From Prevotella sp. (GTDB lineage Bacteria; Bacteroidota; Bacteroidia; Bacteroidales; Bacteroidaceae): DNA of 64,000 bases. Location of the stretch: contig JAEEWT010000009.1 of NCBI GenBank assembly GCA_016287755.1, positions 62,001 through 126,000 on the forward strand. Direction: 5' to 3'. The notes under the pieces were generated by a model. That model was not told the origin of the DNA, searched no databases, and saw nothing but the letters and a program-made list of their open reading frames with translations. Positions within the stretch are counted from its first letter, which is position 1; each line of letters begins with the position of its first letter. Made by a program: the position numbers and the translations under genes. Below, one piece after another: positions 51,037 to 57,561 of the stretch.

Positions 51037-53451
51037 CTAAAACTCTACGAGAACGCGCACATTGACCTGACGACCAGTGAGATAGTTGGGTACGGCGTAT
51101 TGCTGACTGGTCACATCGGTAATCCAATAGTACGAGTTCACGTTGTTGATGCCGAAGAGGTTCAGGCAGTCGATGCCCAGCCACACGTTCTTCACCCATT
51201 TGCTGGCAGGTGTGTTAGGTGTAGTGATGGGGTAGGGCGACTCGATATTGGATTGACCAATCAGGCGGTAGCTCATACCGATGTCGGCACGTTTGTAGGC
51301 AGGTGCGCGGTAAGGCATCTTGTCGAGTCCTTTGTGCGGTGTGCTGAACGGCAGACCGTCGGCAAAGGCCAGCTTCAGCGACATCTTCCAGCGGTCGGTA
51401 CCGGGGAAGTAATCAGTGAAGAACAGGTTCATGGCCCATCGCTGGTCGGTGGGCAACGGAATCTGCTTACCGTTGATCTTCATCTTCGTGTCCATCAGCG
51501 AGAAGGTAAGCCATGAGTCGCTGCCCGGCACGAACTCACCATAGAGCTTCAGGTCGAGACCCATGGCATGACCGCCGCATTGCTGACTGGCATCATAGAC
51601 AATCTTCACATTGTTCACGGTGTAGGGCACGAGGTTGTTGAGCAGCTTGTAATAGGCTTCTGCCGTGAACTGGAAGGGGCGGTCGAGCATCTTGAACCGC
51701 TGTTCGTAGGCGGCAATGAAGTGGATAGACCGCTGACTCTTCACGCGTTCGTTCAAAGTGGCGTAGGTAATACCGTTAACAGTCGATGTATCACGCAGCT
51801 CCTTGAAGAACGGCGCCTGGTAATAGAGTCCGGTGGCAAAGCGCAGGGTGACATCGTGGTTGAAGGCGGGGATGATGCCCAAAGAAAGGCGCGGACTCAC
51901 TAAGCTCTCCCTGTTGAAGTTCCAATGCGAGAAACGCACGCCGTAGTTAAGAGTAAACAGGGTATGCTCGCCAGGACTGGTAAAGCGGTAGGTATCCTGC
52001 GCATATACCTCCAGTCGGTTGGCACGAAGCTCGTTCCTTGCATCAAGGGTGTAGATCATGTTCAGGTCCTTACCCGTATGGGGGATGCTATAGCCGCTGG
52101 AGTCGCGCATCTCATATTCCCTTAACGACTCCTTCACCCGTTCAATCTTATAGGTAATACCTGTCTGCAGGTCGTGTTTCTTCACCTTTTGCTTCAGCAT
52201 CAGTTTGAAACTCTGCACGTTGGCTTTCAGGTAGTTACGCGCATGCTCCATATAGGTACCCACGCCCAGGTTCTCACTCGTCTCAGTCTGAGTAAGCCAG
52301 TACTGCCCCTGAATATCATAACGTTCCTGCTCATCGGTGTAGAACGTGGAGTAGATCAGCGACAGATGGGTGTCGTTGGTGATATGACGGGTGATATTCA
52401 GCGTACCGAAATACGTGCGGAAGAGGTCCTTCTCCCATCCGTCGAAATAGACGCGGAACGATTTCACGTTCTCCATGGTACCGAACTTCGTCTCACGATC
52501 TTCCGGGTCGAACTGATAATGGTTATCAGCGATATCACCAATCAGCTCAATGCTCCACCGCTGGTTGGGCTGGTAGGTGAGGTAGGTCTGGTAGTCCAGG
52601 AAGTTCGGCTGGTATTCACCCTTCGTCTCCATTGTTCCCAACAGGTAACGGGTGGTTTTGTAACGCAGTCCGTTGCTCCATGTCAGTTTCTTGTTGGCGA
52701 AGCCCACGAAGGCACTGGCGCCCAGCAGACTGGCGGATGCGGTAGCTTCGAATTTCTTAGGTCGCTTGTATTGGATGTCGAGGGCCGATGACATCTTATC
52801 ACCGTATTTTGCCTCGAAACCGCCTGTGGAGAACCCGATCTTCTCTACCATGTCGGGGTTGATGACCGACAGGCCTTCCTGCTGACCGCTGCGTACCAAG
52901 AAGGGGCGGTACACCTCTACATTATTGATATATACAGAGTTTTCATCGAACGAACCTCCGCGAACATTATACTGACTCGACAATTCGCTGTGCGTACTTA
53001 CACCTGCTTGTCCCTGAATCATCTCTTCCACGGCATTTCCTGTGGCCGACGGGGCGTTCTGGATATCCTTCTTGTCCAACTGCTGGGTACTGCCGGTCTG
53101 CCTGATTCTTTCCGTCACTACTACTTCTCCCAGCTCCTTACTCTCGTCGAACAGCTGGATCTGCAGCGTTTGCTTTCCTTGCGGTCGGCGCAACACACGC
53201 GTCTTGGTCTTGTAACCAATCATGGAGAACTTAACCTCCACGCTGTCAGCACTCTGCAGCGTCATACTGAATTCTCCCTTCAGGTTCGTCATGGCCACCT
53301 TTCCCTGTTTCCATACCGACACGGTGGCCAGCTCTACAGGGTTGTTGTCCTGGTCGGTCACCTTACCTTGCAGCGTAAAACTCTGTGCCTGCACACCGAG
53401 CGTTGTCAGGAGCAGACACATCAAGATGAAGCCAATTCGTCGTATCATCAT
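51037..53451 (-). CDS. TonB-dependent outer-membrane receptor with carboxypeptidase-regulatory-like domain
   Basis: The start is ATG 53451 (signal MMIRRIGFILMCLLLTTLGVQAQ); the longer frame adds an improbable leader. The 804-residue protein has a CarbopepD-reg-like domain (about 25-105), a plug (about 110-240, with IQNAPSATGNAVEEMIQGQAG and YNVRGGSFDENSVYINNVEV) and a 22-strand-type barrel ending VLVEF with terminal Phe. No SusD partner lies beside it, so it is a stand-alone receptor. The substrate is unknown. A GH43 gene is divergent from it. Confidence 0.92.
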   Translation of the reverse strand: MMIRRIGFILMCLLLTTLGVQAQSFTLQGKVTDQDNNPVELATVSVWKQGKVAMTNLKGEFSMTLQSADSVEVKFSMIGYKTKTRVLRRPQGKQTLQIQLFDESKELGEVVVTERIRQTGSTQQLDKKDIQNAPSATGNAVEEMIQGQAGVSTHSELSSQYNVRGGSFDENSVYINNVEVYRPFLVRSGQQEGLSVINPDMVEKIGFSTGGFEAKYGDKMSSALDIQYKRPKKFEATASASLLGASAFVGFANKKLTWSNGLRYKTTRYLLGTMETKGEYQPNFLDYQTYLTYQPNQRWSIELIGDIADNHYQFDPEDRETKFGTMENVKSFRVYFDGWEKDLFRTYFGTLNITRHITNDTHLSLIYSTFYTDEQERYDIQGQYWLTQTETSENLGVGTYMEHARNYLKANVQSFKLMLKQKVKKHDLQTGITYKIERVKESLREYEMRDSSGYSIPHTGKDLNMIYTLDARNELRANRLEVYAQDTYRFTSPGEHTLFTLNYGVRFSHWNFNRESLVSPRLSLGIIPAFNHDVTLRFATGLYYQAPFFKELRDTSTVNGITYATLNERVKSQRSIHFIAAYEQRFKMLDRPFQFTAEAYYKLLNNLVPYTVNNVKIVYDASQQCGGHAMGLDLKLYGEFVPGSDSWLTFSLMDTKMKINGKQIPLPTDQRWAMNLFFTDYFPGTDRWKMSLKLAFADGLPFSTPHKGLDKMPYRAPAYKRADIGMSYRLIGQSNIESPYPITTPNTPASKWVKNVWLGIDCLNLFGINNVNSYYWITDVTSQQYAVPNYLTGRQVNVRVLVEF

Positions 53452-53577
53452 AGACAATAACGCACCTTTCCACGATTTTATTGTGCAGACCCCTTGGAAT
53501 GAATGATTATACCGTCGTTCGTAACAATAACAAAAGAAATAGAAACAATATGAAAAAAAGATTTCCGCTGAATTGAT

Positions 53578-53585
53578 TACCTTTG
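53578..53585 (+). promoter_or_regulatory. Bacteroidota -7 box for the GH43 gene at 53613
   Basis: TACCTTTG lies 27 bases before ATG 53613 and supports that start. Confidence 0.65.
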
Positions 53586-53612
53586 CACAAAAATCCAAAA
53601 CTTACTTACAAA

Positions 53613-55655
53613 ATGAAAAGAAAATCTATGTTGTTCCTGTTGCTGCTGACTGTGATGACACTCAGCGCACAGAATCCTTACCTCCCTTTGTGGGAGCATG
53701 TGCCTGATGGCGAACCCCGTGTTTTTGAAGATCCGGACAACCCCGGAAAGTTACGTGCCTATATCATCGGTTCGCACGATGTGAACTACTCTGCCTACTG
53801 CGGTCCTGACATCCGAATGTGGTCGGCTCCTGTAGAAGACTTGAGTAAGTGGCGCGACGAGGGTCCTATCTTTACCTATTATATAGATGGACAGTGGGAC
53901 ACGATGTATGCTCCTGATCTGGTGGAGGTGAAGGATAAGAAGACCGGTAAAAAAACTTACTATCTCTATCCGCATTCCCGCGGATGGCGCCGCACTCCGA
54001 TGGTTTGCAAGGGCGACCGCCCCAACGGTCCCTTTACACCGATTAACCTCACCGAGGATGGTCGTCAGTGTGTTCCCGGTTCGTTAATCGACTTCGACCC
54101 GTCGGTGTTCATCGAGAACATCACCGATAAGAAGGATAAGGACTACGACATCGGTTTCCGCGCCTATGTGTTCTATGGCTTCCAGCACTCTACTGCTGTT
54201 GAGCTCGACCAGAAGACCATGTATTCACAGCGTGAGGGAACAGAGGCTATCGACCCGTTCATCCCTGCCAGCAGTGCCGACGGAAGGTTGCTCGACAAGG
54301 CGGGTAGCGAATACAAGGCATTGTATGAAGGACAAGATCCGCTCGACTTCAATTTCTTTGAGGCTTCTTCCATCCGTCAGGTGGGTAACAAATATGTCAT
54401 GGTGTTCTCTGGCTACAGCGGAAAGGAATATGGCTTAGGCAATACCAACTCAGCCCTTCGCTATGCCTATGGTGACTCTCCCTTAGGACCTTGGCGTTCA
54501 GGTGGCGTGCTGGTCGATTCGCGTGGTGTGGTTCCGAACGAGGATGGCTCGAAGCTCATCACCACCAATTTCGCCCATAACACCCATGGTTCCCTGCAGG
54601 AGATCAACGGTCAGTGGTATGTCTTCTATCACCGTCCGCCGCGTGGCTTCGGTAATGCGCGTCAAACCATGGTGGCTCCTGTGAAGATCACATGGGACAA
54701 GAAACCAGTGGCCGAGGGCGGTAAAGTTCGCATCACCGGCTATGATCCTTTCGTAAAGAACAACGAATGGACAGCTAAGGCTTCCGATGGTAATGAATAT
54801 ACAGGTGCAGAGGTTACCAGTGAGGGCTTCCAGATCTTCGGTCTGCCTCCCTATAACTACTATAGTGCCGGCTACGCATGCTTTGTATATGGTCCAGGCT
54901 CAAACGACTGGATGCAGGACAATCACGATGTATGGAACAACTCGATGGATCTCGCCGGTATTCAGAACGGTGGTATCATCGGCTTCAAGTACTTCGGTTT
55001 CGGTGGATTGGCTAAGGACACCAAGGGTGTGAAGGCTTTCGAGGGTATTAAGAAGGGTGATAAGCCAGTTCTGAACCTGAATCTGACACCCACTGTCAAG
55101 GATAACTTCAAGATTCACATTCTTCTCGATGATCCATGGAAGGGAAAGAAGATTGGTACACTTGATGTGACGGGAAATCCAGCTCAGCAAGAAGGATACT
55201 ACAGTATTACTGTTCCTGATGTTGAAGGACTGAAGGGTAAGCACGCAATCTATCTCGTTGTTGAAGGTCCCGATGTTCAGCAGCCCCAGCAAGGTCGTCC
55301 GCAGTTTGGTGGCCGTCGTCCGCAAGGTCCGCAGCGTCCTCAGGGATTGTTCGACCTCCACGGCATCAGCTTCTCTAAGTTTGTTCCAGAGACAAACCCC
55401 AAGGTACCGCAGGTTACTATCACTGCCGACGGTAAGGCGTTGAGTATTCCTTCAACACCAGTACGTTTCAACGCCCAGAACGGCTATGCTGAGCAGAACC
55501 GCTATCAGGTGTATGGACCGCTGAAGAATAACAGTAAGCTTACCGCCACATCCGATGTGCCTGGAGTGAAGTTCGACATCAGTCCTATCGTTGAAGGTCG
55601 TGCCACCATCAAGGCCACCTACAACGGTCAGACAAAGATATTCTTGATTAACTAG
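53613..55655 (+). CDS. GH43-type glycosidase with C-terminal carbohydrate-binding-like domain
   Basis: ATG 53613 gives the signal MKRKSMLFLLLLTVMTLSAQ. Residues about 20-370 are a GH43-like five-bladed propeller. The expected acids are present: Asp in VFEDPDN (base), Asp in YAPDLVEV (modulator) and Glu in FFEASSIRQV (acid). The late HNTHGSLQEINGQWYVFYHRPP is typical. Residues about 375-560 look like a CBM6-type jelly roll (AGYACFVYGPGSNDW, GIIGFKYFGFGG). A Pro/Gln/Gly-rich linker (QQPQQGRPQFGGRRPQGPQR) follows, then a final beta domain. It probably cleaves arabino- or xylo-oligosaccharides. Confidence 0.85.
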   Translation: MKRKSMLFLLLLTVMTLSAQNPYLPLWEHVPDGEPRVFEDPDNPGKLRAYIIGSHDVNYSAYCGPDIRMWSAPVEDLSKWRDEGPIFTYYIDGQWDTMYAPDLVEVKDKKTGKKTYYLYPHSRGWRRTPMVCKGDRPNGPFTPINLTEDGRQCVPGSLIDFDPSVFIENITDKKDKDYDIGFRAYVFYGFQHSTAVELDQKTMYSQREGTEAIDPFIPASSADGRLLDKAGSEYKALYEGQDPLDFNFFEASSIRQVGNKYVMVFSGYSGKEYGLGNTNSALRYAYGDSPLGPWRSGGVLVDSRGVVPNEDGSKLITTNFAHNTHGSLQEINGQWYVFYHRPPRGFGNARQTMVAPVKITWDKKPVAEGGKVRITGYDPFVKNNEWTAKASDGNEYTGAEVTSEGFQIFGLPPYNYYSAGYACFVYGPGSNDWMQDNHDVWNNSMDLAGIQNGGIIGFKYFGFGGLAKDTKGVKAFEGIKKGDKPVLNLNLTPTVKDNFKIHILLDDPWKGKKIGTLDVTGNPAQQEGYYSITVPDVEGLKGKHAIYLVVEGPDVQQPQQGRPQFGGRRPQGPQRPQGLFDLHGISFSKFVPETNPKVPQVTITADGKALSIPSTPVRFNAQNGYAEQNRYQVYGPLKNNSKLTATSDVPGVKFDISPIVEGRATIKATYNGQTKIFLIN

Positions 55656-55684
55656 ATATAGAGGTGTCGGTAGCTCTATTTTAG

Positions 55685-55795
55685 GAAGCAAGAAGCAAGA
55701 AGCAAGAAGCAAGAGAATAGCACTATTAGATAGGCATTGGTTATAGTCACTGGGACTTATTACATATCTCTTGCTTCTTGCCTCTTGCTTCTTGC
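55685..55795. repeat. Two inverted arrays of a 7-nt repeat (hairpin between convergent genes)
   Basis: Four GAAGCAA units lie at 55685-55712 and four YTCTTGC units at 55768-55795. The second array is the reverse complement of the first, 55 bases apart. Together they can form a stem of 28 bp or more. They lie between the GH43 and panE stop codons, where no other terminator is visible. Confidence 0.85.
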
Positions 55796-55836
55796 CTCTA
55801 AACAGGGTAAAGCTAACGAAGAGAAAGTTAAGCTTG

Positions 55837-56748
55837 TTATAAATACTTCCCCTGTATAAACCTCAATTCCTGTTCCAACATCTCGAGCTTCGGCATGGGG
55901 CATCCTGCTTTTTTGGCTTCTTGGATAGGACGGGTATAAAGGTAGTCGATTTCCATCGGACGATGGAAGTCGGCATCGAGTTTCATACTGGGTTTATAGG
56001 GTGTCATGGCCTTTGTCATGGCAATCATTTTCTCTACGAAGGCTTCATCCACATGCTCCACCCCCAAGGCTCTTGATGCTGCCACTACCTCCATCATCTG
56101 GTCGCGTATCAGCTGTTCGGTGGCGGGGTTGTCAAGCAGTTTGTTGGTGGTGGTGTCAAGGGCAACGGTCATTCCATTGAATGGCATGTTCCACACCGCC
56201 TTCTTCCAGCGGGCTTCCTCATATTCCACCTCGTTGGCCTCAATCTCTGCGTTACGGAAATCCGTCAGCAGCTTTGCAAACAGCTCCTTGTCCTTCACGG
56301 AGTAGTTTCCTAAGTTGATGCTACCGTAGCACTGATGGTCTATATGACCGGGTCCTACCTTTCCAGAGCAGATGAAAGCCAGTCCTGCCACAATCTGCAG
56401 GGTGGGGAAGAGCGTCTGCAGATCAGCCTCTAACCCGATACCGTTCTGAATCAGCACCACCACGGTATTCTCATGAATCATCGGTGGCAGCAGGTTGCGC
56501 AACAGGTGTTCATTAGTAGATTTCAAACACACCAGAATCACATCGCAAGGAGGAATATCCGCCGTTGTCTGATAGGCGTTCACTTGATCCAGATGGAAAC
56601 TGCCGTCGCAAGAATCCACCTGTAATCCATTCTCTTTTACATATTCATAATCGGTGTGCAGCAGGAAGTAAACCTCATTTCCCGCTTTCGCCAGTTTTCC
56701 GCCATAATAACCACCAATGGCTCCTGTACCTATAATCGCATATTTCAT
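55837..56748 (-). CDS. panE: 2-dehydropantoate 2-reductase
   Basis: This 303-residue NADPH-dependent enzyme makes pantoate for coenzyme A synthesis. The N-terminal nucleotide loop is IIGTGAIGGYYGGKLA. The family segments LVCLKSTNE, LIQNGIG (Asn binding) and EARWKKAVWNMPFNGMTV (catalytic Lys and Asn) are present. The gene is single, with a TACCTTTG box at 56770-56777. Confidence 0.93.
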   Translation of the reverse strand: MKYAIIGTGAIGGYYGGKLAKAGNEVYFLLHTDYEYVKENGLQVDSCDGSFHLDQVNAYQTTADIPPCDVILVCLKSTNEHLLRNLLPPMIHENTVVVLIQNGIGLEADLQTLFPTLQIVAGLAFICSGKVGPGHIDHQCYGSINLGNYSVKDKELFAKLLTDFRNAEIEANEVEYEEARWKKAVWNMPFNGMTVALDTTTNKLLDNPATEQLIRDQMMEVVAASRALGVEHVDEAFVEKMIAMTKAMTPYKPSMKLDADFHRPMEIDYLYTRPIQEAKKAGCPMPKLEMLEQELRFIQGKYL

Positions 56749-56769
56749 ATCACTTCATTTTTTCCTTTG

Positions 56770-56777
56770 CAAAGGTA
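56770..56777 (-). promoter_or_regulatory. Bacteroidota -7 box for panE
   Basis: CAAAGGTA on the plus strand equals TACCTTTG on the minus strand, 22 bases before the panE start. Confidence 0.6.
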
Positions 56778-56883
56778 AGAATAAGCGAGTGAAATGCAAA
56801 AAGAAAACCGCTTTTTCTTTTCTTAGTAAAGTATAGGATGATAAAAAACTGCACAAACATTTGGAGATTTCAAAAAATGGTTG

Positions 56884-56891
56884 TACCTTTG
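56884..56891 (+). promoter_or_regulatory. Bacteroidota -7 box for tRNA-Ser
   Basis: TACCTTTG lies 38 bases before the mature tRNA 5' end. Confidence 0.6.
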
Positions 56892-56928
56892 CACCGCTTT
56901 TCCGACCAAGAGCCAGTCACTGACTGAA

Positions 56929-57013
56929 GGAGAGATGGTAGAGTGGTCGATTACAACGGTCTTGAAAACCGTCGTGCTGAGAGGCACCGGGGGTTCGAAT
57001 CCCTCTCTCTCCG
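56929..57013 (+). tRNA. tRNA-Ser (anticodon UGA)
   Basis: The acceptor stem GGAGAGA pairs with TCTCTCC (57006-57012), with discriminator G at 57013. The anticodon stem ACGGT/ACCGT encloses CTTGAAA with anticodon TGA. A long variable arm (CGTGCTGAGAGGCACCG) is the class II mark of tRNA-Ser. The T loop is TTCGAAT. CCA is not encoded. Confidence 0.95.
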
Positions 57014-57021
57014 CTAACACT

Positions 57022-57055
57022 AAGGCTGGTTGATGATTCAACCAGTCTTTTTTTT
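57022..57055 (+). terminator. Terminator of tRNA-Ser
   Basis: AAGGCTGGTTG-(6)-CAACCAGTCTT is followed by a run of T, directly after the tRNA. Confidence 0.9.
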
Positions 57056-57136
57056 GTATTGCCTTGAACTTGTTCAGAAGGCAAAACAAAAGAAAAGACT
57101 ATGGCACGCAGTGCCAGCCTTAGTATTTACCGCGGC

Positions 57137-57252
57137 CCCGCGGGAGCGCAGGGATCGGCGCAGCCAATTCCTCTCGTGGGGCCAGTCTAAATGTTTTGCA
57201 AGGACCCCTGCGGGAGCAAAGGGATCGGCGTAGCCAATTCCTCTCTCGCGGC
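57137..57252. repeat. Two-copy GC-rich 70-bp-period repeat downstream of tRNA-Ser
   Basis: A shared block of about 38 bases (GGGATCGGCG, then AGCCAATTCCTCTC) starts at 57141 and again at 57211. Copies are bounded by GGCC-rich sequence. The composition is much richer in GC than the flanks. The 57014-57334 gap holds the tRNA terminator, these repeats and the next terminator, with no gene. Confidence 0.75.
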
Positions 57253-57302
57253 CAAAAATAACGCTTCCACGCTTGATGCCTAGCATCAGCGTGGAAGCGT
57301 TG
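57250..57302 (-). terminator. Strong terminator after the CotH-protein unit
   Basis: A 13-bp arm AACGCTTCCACGC pairs with GCGTGGAAGCGTT, enclosing the inner pair GATGC/GCATC. On the minus strand it is followed by ATTTTTGG. Confidence 0.85.
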
Positions 57303-57334
57303 TCATTGTGTAGATGTTGTCCTACTTTGGAAGG

Positions 57335-57550
57335 TTATTCTTCTTCATTTTCATTTTCCGCCCATAGGTCCCCCCATGTGTATTCATCGTCAGGGAGATC
57401 GGAAAAGACAATGAAGTTCTCCTTGCCCAAATCCTCTCCGGGGCCATCGACTATGGGAATGGTGTTAGCCACCAAATCGTTTTCCACATTGTAGAGCAAT
57501 ACCTCCAGGCGAGGCGCAACATATATCTTTTCTCCCATCTTTTTATACAT
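57335..57550 (-). CDS. Small acidic protein (71 residues) behind a surface-protein gene
   Basis: It begins MYKKMGEKIYVAPRLEVLLY and ends in a very acidic tail (DDEYTWGDLWAENENEEE). The KxYxxPxxEVL start resembles short Prevotella proteins found next to large exported proteins; their role is unknown. No signal peptide is seen. It follows the CotH-domain gene by 11 bases and shares its terminator, so the two are probably co-transcribed. Confidence 0.65.
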   Translation of the reverse strand: MYKKMGEKIYVAPRLEVLLYNVENDLVANTIPIVDGPGEDLGKENFIVFSDLPDDEYTWGDLWAENENEEE

Positions 57551-57561
57551 TCTTATTGGTT

